Source: an uncultured Clostridia bacterium | Lineage (GTDB): Bacteria > Bacillota > Clostridia > Oscillospirales > Acutalibacteraceae | DNA: 42,360 nt | Direction: 5' to 3' | NCBI GenBank assembly: GCA_947632385.1 | Contig: CANRPD010000016.1 | Coordinates: 1 to 42,360, forward strand | Shown here: positions 17,664 through 28,130 of the stretch, piece after piece | How the letters are laid out: every line of letters starts with the position of its first letter | Numbering within the stretch: position 1 is the first letter of the stretch | Made by a program: the position numbers and the translations under genes | Notes under the pieces: model-generated | What the model saw: only the letters and a program-made list of their open reading frames with translations | Database searches by the model: none | What the model was told of the DNA's origin: nothing

Positions 17664-17803
17664 GCCATTTCGCCACTTTTTAGCCCTCCGTGCAAAATTG
17701 TGCGGACAAACTTGCAAAAAGTTGGAAAAGGGGACAAAAAAGCCGGCAGCGCAGGGGCACGGGCACCTTCCGGCGGGGTTTTTGCGGGGTTCGGGCAGGG
17801 TTG

Positions 17804-17891
17804 CCGTCTCGCAGGGCGTGGGGCCTGATTTTGGGCCCCACGCCCTCTTTTGCGGAGCAAAAGCGCCTGCCGCAGGCAGGCGGCGAGACGG
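17804..17891 (+). repeat. Cloverleaf repeat, copy II (complete)
   Basis: Outer stem 17804-17812 with 17883-17891 (9 bp, CCGTCTCGC/GCGAGACGG). Three hairpins in it: 17813-17825/17834-17846 (13 bp), 17847-17853/17857-17863 (7 bp) and 17864-17870/17876-17882 (7 bp). No unpaired base remains at the junction. The first arm pairs as AGGGCGTGGGGCC/GGCCCCACGCCCT, where copy I has GGGCGCGGGAC/GTCCCGCGCCC, so pairing but not sequence is kept. Confidence 0.87.
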
Positions 17892-18052
17892 GGGAGGTGG
17901 GTGGGCGGGCAAGATGGAACTTTCGGTGGGGCAGTGTCGGGTTCCGGCACGTTCAAAGGGGGAATTGAGCGGGTTGAGGCTGGAAAAGCTGGGGTTTTGG
18001 TGAGAAACGTGCAGGTTGAGGTTTTTGCCAGACTTTGTTTCGCGGTTTGTAC

Positions 18053-18250
18053 GGACCAGTGGGCGCGACCACTCGCCAGTTTCCAGTAGCTATCAGCGCG
18101 GGGACCGCGCGCCCCGCGACTTGCCCTGCCCCGGCAGGGGCCGCGACTTGGCCTGTCCGGCCACCGGTGGGCGCGACTACCCACTGGTTTCCAGTAGGCG
18201 TCAGCGCGGGACGCGCGAGGCGCGACTTAGCCAGTCCGGCTACGGACCCC
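18053..18250 (+). repeat. Mosaic repeat block II
   Basis: Two kinds of module alternate. Module C (GGGCGCGACTACCCACTGG.. GTCAGCGCGGGACGCGCGAGG) occurs at about 18061-18120 and 18168-18232. Module B (GCCCTGCCCCGGCAGGGGCC followed by GCGACTTGGCC and TCCGGCCAC) occurs at 18119-18165, with a partial copy at the right end. The same modules appear in blocks I and III. Confidence 0.78.
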
Positions 18251-18276
18251 TCCATATATCCCCTATTAAAAGGGGT

Positions 18277-18305
18277 AAAGTTTCCCTGGAGAGGGAAACT
18301 TTTTT
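18277..18305 (+). terminator. Strong intrinsic terminator with no upstream gene on its strand
   Basis: An 11-bp perfect stem (18277-18287 with 18292-18302), GGAG loop and TTTTT after it on the plus strand. A smaller CCCC/GGGG hairpin lies just before it (18260-18275). The neighbouring genes are all on the minus strand, so it must end an unannotated plus-strand transcript or be a relic. Confidence 0.8.
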
Positions 18306-18327
18306 GAAAAAAATTTAAAATTTACAG

Positions 18328-18347
18328 TTTGTTCATATTTGAACAAA
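18328..18347. repeat. 8-bp inverted repeat, operator-like
   Basis: TTTGTTCA and TGAACAAA separated by 4 bases. It is in an AT-rich patch just after the terminator. No promoter or gene next to it explains it. Confidence 0.5.
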
Positions 18348-18540
18348 TGTCGCGAACGTGCAAAAACAGGGCCGGAACGATACCGGAAGTGGACCGGAAA
18401 GGACAAAAAATGGGCTGGAACCCGGCGGGAAGGGTTGGAGGGGAGAGGGGACGGAGGGACGGGTTTGCAGGGCGGGTTGAGTTGGGTGAAATTAGAATTA
18501 TGTAAACCAGCGAGTGCGACGCCTCGTTAGAAAAAAGTAG

Positions 18541-18838
18541 GCAGTGGGGCGCGACTTGGCCTGCCGGGCCACCGGCTTGCGGAGCAAAAGCGCCCGCGCC
18601 GAAAGGCGCAGGCGGCGAGACGGGGGAGGCGGGTGGGGCCGCCAGACGGTTTTGCAAACTGCCTGGCGCGAGGGGTTGCCTTTTGTCAGAAGAAACCGAG
18701 GCGCGACTTTGGACTACTGCAAACCAGAGGGCGCGACTACCCACCACTTTTTAGCACGCGTCAGCGCGGAACGCGCGAGGCGCGACATGCCCTGCCCCGG
18801 CAGGGGCCGCGGCTTGGCCTATCCGGCCACGGATTGGC
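18541..18838 (+). repeat. Mosaic repeat block III, running into araD
   Basis: Shares a module of about 80 bases with block I (18640-18717 versus 1844-1930 inverted; common strings CTGGCGCGAGGGGTTGCC and GCGCGACTTTGGACTAC), a module C (18727-18785) and a module B (18784-18832). Module B extends over the last codons and stop of araD, so the repeat supplies the end of that gene. Confidence 0.8.
18576..18623 (+). repeat. Cloverleaf repeat, copy III (right part only)
   Basis: Keeps the TTGC-GGA-GCAA hairpin, a changed but still paired arm (CGCC-GCGCC-GAAA-GGCGC-GGCG, 18591-18614) and the right outer arm GCGAGACGG (18615-18623). The left outer arm and the long first hairpin are absent. Confidence 0.75.
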
Positions 18839-19520
18839 CGTAGTAGGCGCCGGCGCCGTGCTTGCGCAGGAAGTGCTTGTCTAGGAGGGCCTGCTGCATG
18901 GGTGGGAGAGCGGGGTCCAGGGCCAGGCAGTGCCAGGCCATGAAGCAGACCTCCTCCAGCACCACGGCGTTGTGGACGGCGGTCTCCGGGTCCTCGCCCC
19001 AGGTGAAGGGGCCGTGGCTCATCACCAGCACCGCCGGGATGTCCGCCGGGTCCTGGCCTGCGAAGGCCTCCACGATGACCTTGCCGGTCTCCAGCTCGTA
19101 GGAACCGGCGATCTCTGCGTCCGTCATGGGACGGGTGCAGGGGATGGGGCCATAGAAGGTGTCCCCGTGGGTGGTGCCCAGGGCCGGGACCGGACGGCCC
19201 AGCTGGCTCATCACCGTGGCCCAGCGGCTGTGGGTGTGCACCACGCCGCCGATGCCCGGGAAACAGCGGTACAGCTCACAGTGGGTGTCCGTGTCGGAGG
19301 AGGGGTTCAGGGCGCCCTCTACCTTGCGGCCTGTGGCGACGTCCACCAGAACGATGTCCGCCGGGGCAAGGCGTTCGTAGTCCACCCCGCTGGGCTTGAT
19401 GGCCATGAGGCCGGTCTCGGGATCAAAACCGCTGACGTTGCCCCAGGTGAAGGTCACCAGGCCGTGCTTCGGCAGGAGCAGATTGGCCGCGCAGACCTGT
19501 TCTTTCAGTGCTTCCAGCAT
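18819..19520 (-). CDS. araD: L-ribulose-5-phosphate 4-epimerase
   Basis: 233 residues of the class II aldolase/AraD family, which converts L-ribulose 5-phosphate to D-xylulose 5-phosphate by retro-aldol chemistry at a Zn site. Zinc histidines are visible in HTHSRWA (near residue 97) and SHGPFTWG (near 172); IKPSGVDY and NPSSDT bind substrate. The normal family end is ...HGAxAYYGQ; here four residues, SVAG, and the stop follow, all encoded by repeat module B. The ATG at 19520 lies 10 bases after dapL, so it is in one operon with it. No other arabinose gene is in the window. Confidence 0.94.
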   Translation of the reverse strand: MLEALKEQVCAANLLLPKHGLVTFTWGNVSGFDPETGLMAIKPSGVDYERLAPADIVLVDVATGRKVEGALNPSSDTDTHCELYRCFPGIGGVVHTHSRWATVMSQLGRPVPALGTTHGDTFYGPIPCTRPMTDAEIAGSYELETGKVIVEAFAGQDPADIPAVLVMSHGPFTWGEDPETAVHNAVVLEEVCFMAWHCLALDPALPPMQQALLDKHFLRKHGAGAYYGQSVAG

Positions 19521-19530
19521 GGGGTGCGCC

Positions 19531-20715
19531 TCACTTTCCCAGAAATCTCAGGCGGTCCATGGCTTCTTTCGTCTGGGCGGCGTCGCCGAAGGCGGTGAGC
19601 CGGAAGTAGCCCGCGCCGTTTTTGCCGAAGCCCTCGCCGGGGGTGCCCACGATCTCAGCCTGTTCCAGGAGGTAGTCGAAATAGGCCCAGCTGCCCATGC
19701 CGCCGGGACATTTCATCCAGAGGTAGGGGGAGTTCTCCCCGCCGGTGAACCAGATGCCCATTTCCCGGAGGGCCTGGGCCATGGTGCGGGCGTTGGCCTG
19801 GTAGTAGGCCAGGGTCTCACGGATCTGCTGCTGGCCGGCGGGGGTGAAGACCGCTTCGGCGGCGCGCTGGGTGACGTAGCTGACGCCGTTGAATTTGCAG
19901 CCCTGGCGGCGCTCCCACAGGGCGGAGACGGAGACGCCGTCCACCGTGAGCTCCTTGCGGATGACGGTGTAGCCGCAGCGCATGCCGGTGAAGCCGGCGG
20001 TCTTGCTGAGAGAACAGAACTCGATGGCGCACTGCTCCGCGCCGGGGATCTCGAAGATGCTGCGGGGCAGGCCCGCGCCGGTGACGAAGCTCTCGTAGGC
20101 CGCGTCGAACAGGAGGATGGCGTGGTGGGCCAGGGCGTAGTCCACCCACTGCTGCAGCTGCTCCCGGTCATACACCGCGCCGGTGGGGTTGTTGGGGGAG
20201 CACAGATAGACGATGTCCGCGTGGATGGCATCGTCGGGCAGGGGCAGGAAGCCGTTTTCCTCGGTGCCGTCGGCGTAGATCAGCTTTCTGCCGGACAGGA
20301 TGTTGGTGTCCACATAGACCGGGTACACCGGGTCCGGGACGAGAACGGTGTTGTCCACGTCGAACAGGTCGACAATGTTGCCCACGTCGCTCTTGGCGCC
20401 GTCGCCGATGAAAACTTCCTCGGCGGAAAGTTCCACGCCCAGAGATCTGTAATATCCCGCCACGGCCTCCCGCAGGAAGGGGTAGCCGTTGGAATCCGGG
20501 GAATAGCCCCGGAAGGTCTCTTTTTTGGACATCTCCTCCGTGGCCCGGTGCATGGCCTCGATGACCACGGGGGCCAGGGGCAGGGTCACATCGCCGATGC
20601 CCATGCGGATGATGTGATTGTCCGGGTGGGCGGCGGTGTAGGCCGCCACGCGCTTTGCCACGGTGACGAACAGGTAGTTTTGCTCCAGCTTTTGGAAATT
20701 GCCGTTGAGTTTCAT
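19531..20715 (-). CDS. dapL: LL-diaminopimelate aminotransferase
   Basis: 394 residues. DapL converts tetrahydrodipicolinate directly to LL-DAP with glutamate as amino donor, bypassing the acyl pathways. Family landmarks: [10 protein letters not shown] (residues 38-47), [30 protein letters not shown], and the PLP lysine in [15 protein letters not shown]. Length is normal for DapL. The frame is open further upstream, but the ATG at 20715 follows AAGGGGAG and the family starts MKLNxNF. It has its own promoter. DapF, the next enzyme, is encoded 2.4 kb away and again as a CarB fusion. Confidence 0.95.
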   Translation of the reverse strand: MKLNGNFQKLEQNYLFVTVAKRVAAYTAAHPDNHIIRMGIGDVTLPLAPVVIEAMHRATEEMSKKETFRGYSPDSNGYPFLREAVAGYYRSLGVELSAEEVFIGDGAKSDVGNIVDLFDVDNTVLVPDPVYPVYVDTNILSGRKLIYADGTEENGFLPLPDDAIHADIVYLCSPNNPTGAVYDREQLQQWVDYALAHHAILLFDAAYESFVTGAGLPRSIFEIPGAEQCAIEFCSLSKTAGFTGMRCGYTVIRKELTVDGVSVSALWERRQGCKFNGVSYVTQRAAEAVFTPAGQQQIRETLAYYQANARTMAQALREMGIWFTGGENSPYLWMKCPGGMGSWAYFDYLLEQAEIVGTPGEGFGKNGAGYFRLTAFGDAAQTKEAMDRLRFLGK

Positions 20716-20745
20716 GCGTTTCTCCCCTTTTGGTTTCTCAGTGGT

Positions 20746-20774
20746 ATTGTACGCCTTTTTCCCGCCCGGCGCAA
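20746..20774 (-). promoter_or_regulatory. dapL-araD promoter
   Basis: Minus strand TTGCGC (20769-20774), 17 bases, TACAAT (20746-20751). It sits immediately after the alkD stop. Confidence 0.75.
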
Positions 20775-20777
20775 GCC

Positions 20778-21451
20778 CTATTCCAGATCCATCAGCCGCC
20801 GGCGGGTCGACGGGTCCAGCTTTTCCAGGGCGTAGCGGAAGGCCACCCGGGGCATGTCCCTGTGATGGGCCTCCAGATAGCGGATCACCGTGTCCGGCTG
20901 CCGCTGGGAAAGGCATTTGAGCATCCAGCCGTACCCCTTGCGCACCAGGTCGTGGGGATCGGTGAGGAGGCGGTCGGCGACCAGTAGCGGCTGGATGCCC
21001 TGCACGTCTCCCGACTGGATGGTGGGGATGAGCACCACCGCCGCGGCCCGGCGCACCCAGAAATCCCGGTGCCCGGTCCAGTCCAGCACCCGGGGGAACA
21101 GGTCCCGGCGCTGCCGCAGCAGCTCCCCAAAGGCGTGGGTACAGAAGTCGTCGCAGTCGCCCCAGGAGCGGACGTAGGTTTCCAGCCAGCGGTCAAAAAC
21201 CTCGTAGGTGGTCCCGTCATAGCGGGCGCGCACCCGGTAGGCCCAGTCGAAGGCGATGACCTCCAGCGGCCAGCTGCGCTGCTGCAAGAGGGCTTCGCAC
21301 TCCTCCAAAACCGCAGGCAGGCTGCGCTCCGGCAGGGTGCGGTAGAGCCGGGCCGAGAGCTTGCGGATGTCCCCCGTTTTCAGGTGTCCCGCTTGCGGAG
21401 CAAAGGCGTTGAGGGCTTCTACCTGTTGGAGGGCCGCCTGGGTCAGCGCGG

Positions 21452-21455
<4 letters not shown>
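20778..21455 (-). CDS. AlkD-like DNA alkylation repair glycosylase
   Basis: 225 residues, all-helical HEAT-like repeats. AlkD-type enzymes remove 3-methyl- and 7-methylpurines by a non-flipping mechanism. The conserved Trp/Asp pair is visible in SWGDCDDF near residue 97-104, and the DNA-contacting arginine region in [13 protein letters not shown] near 132-144. The start is TTG at 21455, overlapping the pyrG stop as TTGA, so it is coupled to pyrG. No functional link to CTP synthesis is known; the pairing probably reflects co-transcription. Confidence 0.85.
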
Positions 21456-23065
<1,610 letters not shown>

Positions 23066-23080
23066 ACTCGATTCCTCCTT

Positions 23081-23923
23081 TTACACCTCGACGTCGCCTT
23101 CAAAGGCGCGCACAGCCTCGCCGGTCATGAGGACGCGCTCCGGGGTGAAGTTTACGGTGAGCTCGCCGCCCCGCAGCAGGACCCGGATATCCTCGCCCGC
23201 CGGGCAGAAGCCCCGGAGCACCGCGGCGGTGACAGCGGCACAGGTGCCGGTGCCGCAGGCCATGGTCTCGCCGCTGCCCCGCTCCCACACCCGCATTTTG
23301 AGGGTATGGGGATCCAGCACCTGGATGAATTCCGTGTTCACCCGGTCGGGGAACAGGGGGTCGTTTTCAAACCGGGGACCGATGCGCTCCAGGTCCAGCG
23401 TATCGGGGTCGGCCCCGAACAGGACGCAGTGGGGATTGCCCATGGAGACGCAGGTGATCTCGTAGACGCCGCCGGCCAGGGAGACCCGCCGGCCCACCAC
23501 CTGCTCTCCGGGGAGATCCACGGGGATCTGGGCGGGGGTCAGCACGGCCCGGCCCATGTCCACGGTGACGGAGACGGCCACGCCGTTTTCCGGGTGGATC
23601 CAGCAGGTCTTGACGCCACTCAGGGTCTCGATGTGCAGCTCTTCCTTCCGGGCCAGGCCGGAGTCGTAGAGGTATTTGGCCACGCAGCGAATGCCGTTGC
23701 CGCACATTTTGCCTTCGCTGCCGTCGGCGTTGAACATGCGCATGCGGCCATCGGCCGTCTCGCTGGGGCAGATGAGGATCACGCCGTCGCCTCCCACCGC
23801 TTTTCGGCGGTCGGAGAGGCGGATAGCCAGCGTCTGGGGATCGTCGACAGGCTGCCGGAAGCAGTCGAAATAGATATAGTCATTGCCGGCGCCGTGCATT
23901 TTGATGAAGTGCAACCTGGGCAT
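23081..23923 (-). CDS. dapF: Diaminopimelate epimerase (free-standing copy)
   Basis: 280 residues. DapF converts LL-DAP to meso-DAP with two catalytic cysteines acting as general acid and base. Both are present: GKMCGNGIRC near residue 78 and TMACGTGTCA near 219. The N-terminal motif KMHGAGNDYIY is canonical. The ATG at 23923 follows AGGAG; upstream in-frame codons overlap the promoter. It is the first gene of a dapF-pyrG-alkD unit. A second DapF domain, fused to CarB, lies just upstream with a less canonical N-terminal motif, so this copy is the more likely true lysine/cell-wall enzyme. Confidence 0.94.
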   Translation of the reverse strand: MPRLHFIKMHGAGNDYIYFDCFRQPVDDPQTLAIRLSDRRKAVGGDGVILICPSETADGRMRMFNADGSEGKMCGNGIRCVAKYLYDSGLARKEELHIETLSGVKTCWIHPENGVAVSVTVDMGRAVLTPAQIPVDLPGEQVVGRRVSLAGGVYEITCVSMGNPHCVLFGADPDTLDLERIGPRFENDPLFPDRVNTEFIQVLDPHTLKMRVWERGSGETMACGTGTCAAVTAAVLRGFCPAGEDIRVLLRGGELTVNFTPERVLMTGEAVRAFEGDVEV

Positions 23924-23970
23924 GGGGGAACGCTCCTTTCTGAGTAACGACACTGAAGACTTTTGACTGT

Positions 23971-23999
23971 ATTGTACCACACATGGACGGGAAGGAAAA
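23971..23999 (-). promoter_or_regulatory. Promoter of dapF-pyrG-alkD
   Basis: Minus strand: weak TTTTCC (23994-23999), 17 bases, extended -10 TGG-TACAAT with TACAAT at 23971-23976. It separates this unit from the carA-carB/dapF unit. Confidence 0.65.
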
Positions 24000-24007
24000 G
24001 GGAATCT

Positions 24008-27000
24008 TTAGACCTCCACCTGGCCGTCGTAGACCTTGGCGGCCCGACCGGTGAGGAAGACGGCTTCGTCGGTGTAGCGAACGACCAGCTCGCCGCCGGG
24101 GAGGATGACCCGGATCTCCCGGCCCTTTTCGCAGAAGCCGTTGAGGGTGGCCGCCACCACCGCGGCGCAGGTGCCGGTGCCGCAGGCCATGGTCTCGCCG
24201 CTGCCCCGCTCCCAGATGCGGGCCTTGAGGGTGGTGCCGTCGATGACCTCCACGAAGCCCACGTTCACCCGGTCCGGGAACAGGGGATCGTTTTCAAACT
24301 GGGGGCCCAGCTCCTCCAGGTCCAGCTTGTCCACCGAGGGGACGAACACCGTGGCGTGGGGGTTGCCCATGGAGCAGCAGGTGATGCTGAAGAGACGGCC
24401 TCCCACGGAGATGGGCTTGGCCACCACCCGTTCGCCCTCCAGCAGCACGGGAATCTGCTTGGGATCCAGCACCGCCCGGCCCATGTCCACGGTGACCTTG
24501 GACACCTGGCCGTTCTTGGTGGTGACCACGCAGTTCCGGACGCCACTGGCGGTGTCGATGCGCAGCAGGTGCTTGCCCTTGCCCTGGGGCACGCCGGTGC
24601 ACCGGCCGGTATCGAACAGGTACTTGGCCACGCAGCGGATGCCGTTGCCGCACATGCGGCCTTCGGAGCCGTCCAGGTTGTACTCCCGCATCTCGGCGTC
24701 GGCCCGGTCGCTGGGACCGATGAGGATCACGCCATCGCCGCCCACGCCGTTGTGCCGGTCGGAGAGGTAGATGGAAAGGAACTCCGGAGAGGGGAACTGG
24801 TTGGCGGGATCGAAGCAGTCGATGTAGATGTAGTCGTTGGAGCAGGTGGTCATCTTGGTGAAGCGGATGGTCTGCCGGTGGGCCCGCAGGTGGTTGATGT
24901 CCACGATCTCGGTGTTGGCCGGGGTGTAGCGGCTCATGAGGGAATCGGCCAGGGCGTTGGCGGTGTCCAGAGCGGTCAGGCAGGGGATGCCCAGGAGACT
25001 GGCCTTGCGGCGGATCTTCACGCTGTCCCGGGCGGGGTCGCGGCCCCGGGCGGAGGTGGAGATGACGTAATCCACCTTGCCGCTTTCCAGCAGGGTGATG
25101 GTGTTCACGGAGCTCTCGTGGATCTTGTCGATGATCTTCACGGAGAGGCCCACCTTGGCCAGCACCAGGGCGGTGCCCGCCGTGGCGTAGAGGGTAAAGC
25201 CCAGGCGGTCGAACTTCTTGGCGATCTCGCCGATCTCGGGCTTGTCCTGGTCCCGGACGGTGATGAACACCCCGCCGCCCTTGCGGTCCAGGTTGTGGTT
25301 GGAGGCGATGAGCCCCTTGTACAGGGCCTCCTCCAGGTTGTTGCCGATACCCAGGACCTCGCCGGTGGATTTCATCTCCGGGCCCAGGTGGGTGTCCACG
25401 TCCTGGAGCTTTTCAAAGGAGAACACGGGGACCTTCACCGCCACGTAGGGAGAGGGCGGATACAGGCCGGTGCCGTAGCCCAGGTCGGTGAGCTTTTCCC
25501 CCAGGCTGACCCGGGTGGCCAGGTCGCACATGGGCACGCCGGTGACCTTGCTGATATAGGGCACGGTGCGGGAGGCCCGGGGATTGACCTCGATGACGTA
25601 GATCTCGCCGCCCATGAGGATGTATTGCAGGTTGATGAGCCCGATGCCGTGGAGCTCCCGACAGAGGGTCTCGGTGGTGGAAATGATCTTGTCCGCCATG
25701 TCGTCATCGATGTCCCCCGCAGGGTACACGGCGATGCTGTCGCCGGAGTGGATGCCCGTGCGCTCCACGTGCTCCATGATGCCGGGGATGAGGATGTTTT
25801 CGCCGTCGCAGATGGCGTCTACCTCGATCTCCATGCCGGAGAGGTACTTGTCGATGAGCACGGGGTTGTCCTGCCGATGGGTGAGGATGATGGCCATGTA
25901 TTCCTGGATGTCCTCGTCGCAATAGGCGATGATCATGTTCTGCCCGCCCAGCACGTAGCTGGGCCGCATGAGCACCGGATAGCCCAGCTCCCGGGCGGCG
26001 TGGAGGGCCTCCTCCTCCGTCATGACGGTGAAGCCCCGAGGCCGTTTGATGCCGGTGCGCTCCAGCAGGGCGTCGAAGCGCTCCCGGTCCTCGGCCATGT
26101 CGATGGTGTCGGCGGAGGAGCCTAAGATCGGGATGTTGTGTGCGGCCAGGGTCTTGGTGAGCTTGATGGCAGTCTGCCCGCCAAAGGCCACCACCACGCC
26201 GATGGGCTTTTCGATGCGCAGGATGTCCAGCACGTCCTCGGGAGACAGGGGCTCGAAATACAGGCGGTCGCCGGTATCGAAGTCAGTGGAAACGGTCTCT
26301 GGGTTGTTGTTGATGAGCACCACCTGATAGCCTAGGCGCTGCAGGGACATGACGCAGTGGACGCTGGCGTAGTCAAACTCGATGCCTTGGCCGATGCGGA
26401 TGGGGCCGGAGCCGATGACCACCACCGTGGGTTTGTCCTGCTTTTCCCGGATGAACGCCAGGGCCTCGTCCTCGCCGCCGGCGCTCTCCAGATCGTAGGT
26501 GGCGTAAAAGTAGGGGGTATGGGCGGCGAATTCGCCGGCACAGGTGTCCACCATGCGGAACGTGGGCTTGCGCTCAAAGGCGACCGGGCAGCCGGAGATC
26601 CGTTCGATGGCGGCGTCGGGGTAGCCCAGCTGCTTGCCCCGGGTGTAGAGGGCCTCGGTGAGGGGACCTTTCGCCAGGTCCCGTTCGTAGTCGATGAGGT
26701 GGGTGAGCTTGGAGAGGAACCAGCAGTCGATCATGGTGCGCTGGTGGAGCTGGGCCACCGAAACGCCCCGCTTGAGGAGCTCGTACACGGCGAAGAGGCG
26801 CTCATCTGTGGCGTGGACGGCGATGTGCCAGAGGGTCTCCTCTTGCTCTTCCGCGAACTTGGGCAGGTTCAGGGTGTCCAGGCCGATCTCCGCGCCCCGG
26901 ACCGCTTTCATCAGGGCCATCTCAAAGGTGTCGGCGATGCTCATGACCTCGCCGGTGGCCTTCATCTGGGTGCCCAGCTCCCGCCGGGCGTACACGAACT

Positions 27001-28090
27001 TGTCAAAGGGCCATTTGGGGAACTTCACCGCCACGTAGTCCAGGGCCGGCTCAAAGGCGGCGTAGGTCTTGCCGGTGACGGCGTTCTGGATCTCGTCCAG
27101 GGTGTAGCCGATGGCGATCTTGGTGGCCACCTTGGCGATGGGATACCCCGTGGCCTTGCTGGCCAGAGCGGAGGACCGGGACACCCGGGGATTCACCTCG
27201 ATGACGGCATATTCAAAGGAGGTGGGATGCAGGGCGAACTGACAGTTGCAGCCGCCCTCCACGCCCAGCTCGTTGATGATCTTCAACGCCGCCGAGCGGA
27301 GCATCTGGTATTCCTTGTCGGAGAGGGTGACGGTGGGGGCGATGACGATGGAATCCCCGGTGTGCACCCCCACGGGGTCCAGGTTCTCCATGGAGCAGAC
27401 GGTGATGGTGTTGCCCGCGTGGTCCCGCATGACCTCGAACTCGATCTCCTTCCACCCGGCGATGCTCTTTTCCACCAGCACCTGGGTGATGGGAGACAGA
27501 GCCAGCCCGTTGGCGGCAGTCTCCCGGAGCTCCTCCACATTGTTGACGATGCCGCCGCCGGAGCCGCCCAGGGTAAAGGCCGGGCGAATGATCACCGGAT
27601 AGCCGATCTCCGCCGCGAAAGCCTCGGCATCCGCCACGGTGTTGACCACCTGGCTGGGGATACAGGGCTGGCCGATGCGCTCCATGGCGTCCTTGAAGAG
27701 CTGCCGGTCCTCGGCCTTGTCGATGGTCTCCGGAGAAGCGCCCAGCAACCGGACATGATGCTTCTCCAGAAAGCCCTCCTTGGCCAGCTGCATGGAGAGC
27801 GTCAGGCCGGTCTGACCGCCGAAACCGGACAGGATGCTGTCCGGCTTTTCCTTTTCGATGATGCGCTTGACGGTGGTAAGGTCCAGCGGCTCGATATAGA
27901 TGCGGTCCGCCATGGCCCGGTCGGTCATGATGGTGGCGGGGTTGGAATTGACCAGCACGATCTCCACGCCGTCCTCCCGCAGCGCCCGGCAGGCCTGGGT
28001 GCCCGCATAGTCGAACTCCGCAGCCTGGCCGATGACGATGGGGCCGGAGCCGATCACCAGCACCTTTTTGATAGCACGATTGAATGGCAT
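24008..28090 (-). CDS. carB: Carbamoyl-phosphate synthase large subunit fused to a diaminopimelate epimerase domain
   Basis: 1360 residues, about 290 more than CarB alone. Residues 1 to about 1065 are a full CarB: two ATP-grasp halves (KVLVIGSGPIVIGQAAEFDY at the start; VVVIGSGPIRIGQGIEFDYA about 550 on) and the MGS-like regulatory domain (LYATAGTAL, STSARGRDPARD). CarB normally ends at about ENTEIVDIN. Here VDINHL is followed after 6 residues by a DapF domain (1075-1360) with both catalytic Cys, 1147 in MCGNGIRC and 1303 in ACGTGTCA. There is no stop, RBS or Met at the junction (about 24868). The DapF N-terminal motif is KMTTCSNDYIY instead of KMHGxGNDY. RBS GGGAG before the ATG at 28090, 40 bases after carA. 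Confidence 0.93.
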   Translation of the reverse strand: MPFNRAIKKVLVIGSGPIVIGQAAEFDYAGTQACRALREDGVEIVLVNSNPATIMTDRAMADRIYIEPLDLTTVKRIIEKEKPDSILSGFGGQTGLTLSMQLAKEGFLEKHHVRLLGASPETIDKAEDRQLFKDAMERIGQPCIPSQVVNTVADAEAFAAEIGYPVIIRPAFTLGGSGGGIVNNVEELRETAANGLALSPITQVLVEKSIAGWKEIEFEVMRDHAGNTITVCSMENLDPVGVHTGDSIVIAPTVTLSDKEYQMLRSAALKIINELGVEGGCNCQFALHPTSFEYAVIEVNPRVSRSSALASKATGYPIAKVATKIAIGYTLDEIQNAVTGKTYAAFEPALDYVAVKFPKWPFDKFVYARRELGTQMKATGEVMSIADTFEMALMKAVRGAEIGLDTLNLPKFAEEQEETLWHIAVHATDERLFAVYELLKRGVSVAQLHQRTMIDCWFLSKLTHLIDYERDLAKGPLTEALYTRGKQLGYPDAAIERISGCPVAFERKPTFRMVDTCAGEFAAHTPYFYATYDLESAGGEDEALAFIREKQDKPTVVVIGSGPIRIGQGIEFDYASVHCVMSLQRLGYQVVLINNNPETVSTDFDTGDRLYFEPLSPEDVLDILRIEKPIGVVVAFGGQTAIKLTKTLAAHNIPILGSSADTIDMAEDRERFDALLERTGIKRPRGFTVMTEEEALHAARELGYPVLMRPSYVLGGQNMIIAYCDEDIQEYMAIILTHRQDNPVLIDKYLSGMEIEVDAICDGENILIPGIMEHVERTGIHSGDSIAVYPAGDIDDDMADKIISTTETLCRELHGIGLINLQYILMGGEIYVIEVNPRASRTVPYISKVTGVPMCDLATRVSLGEKLTDLGYGTGLYPPSPYVAVKVPVFSFEKLQDVDTHLGPEMKSTGEVLGIGNNLEEALYKGLIASNHNLDRKGGGVFITVRDQDKPEIGEIAKKFDRLGFTLYATAGTALVLAKVGLSVKIIDKIHESSVNTITLLESGKVDYVISTSARGRDPARDSVKIRRKASLLGIPCLTALDTANALADSLMSRYTPANTEIVDINHLRAHRQTIRFTKMTTCSNDYIYIDCFDPANQFPSPEFLSIYLSDRHNGVGGDGVILIGPSDRADAEMREYNLDGSEGRMCGNGIRCVAKYLFDTGRCTGVPQGKGKHLLRIDTASGVRNCVVTTKNGQVSKVTVDMGRAVLDPKQIPVLLEGERVVAKPISVGGRLFSITCCSMGNPHATVFVPSVDKLDLEELGPQFENDPLFPDRVNVGFVEVIDGTTLKARIWERGSGETMACGTGTCAAVVAATLNGFCEKGREIRVILPGGELVVRYTDEAVFLTGRAAKVYDGQVEV

Positions 28091-28130
28091 ACAAAAAACA
28101 TCTCCCTTTTTTGGCCTGGATGATCTGCGC

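Larger units (their letters stand above)
17641..18818. other. 1.2-kb non-coding interval with repeats
   Basis: No gene is supported here. Contents in order: about 160 bases of nothing recognised after the atp promoter; a cloverleaf repeat (17804-17891); 160 bases of unrecognised G-rich sequence; a mosaic repeat array (about 18053-18250); a strong plus-strand terminator (18277-18305); an 8-bp inverted repeat (18328-18347); 190 bases of G/A-rich sequence with nothing seen; then mosaic repeat block III (18541-18838) with a truncated cloverleaf. Confidence 0.75.

Noticed and set aside
17953-18255. Small open frames in the interval between the atp operon and araD
   Set aside because: They run through the repeat modules, have no homology I recognise, and lack ribosome sites.
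18328-18347. LexA/SOS operator
   Set aside because: The inverted repeat reads GTTC..GAAC, the wrong orientation for the Gram-positive GAAC..GTTC box, and no SOS gene is adjacent.
17641-18838. CRISPR array or transposon in the repeat region
   Set aside because: Repeats are not of uniform length or spacing, there are no spacers or cas genes, and no transposase or terminal inverted repeats are seen.
24860-24875. Sequencing error joining carB and dapF
   Set aside because: There is no ribosome site, start codon or remnant stop near the join, and the domains meet in frame with a natural short linker. Not excluded completely.
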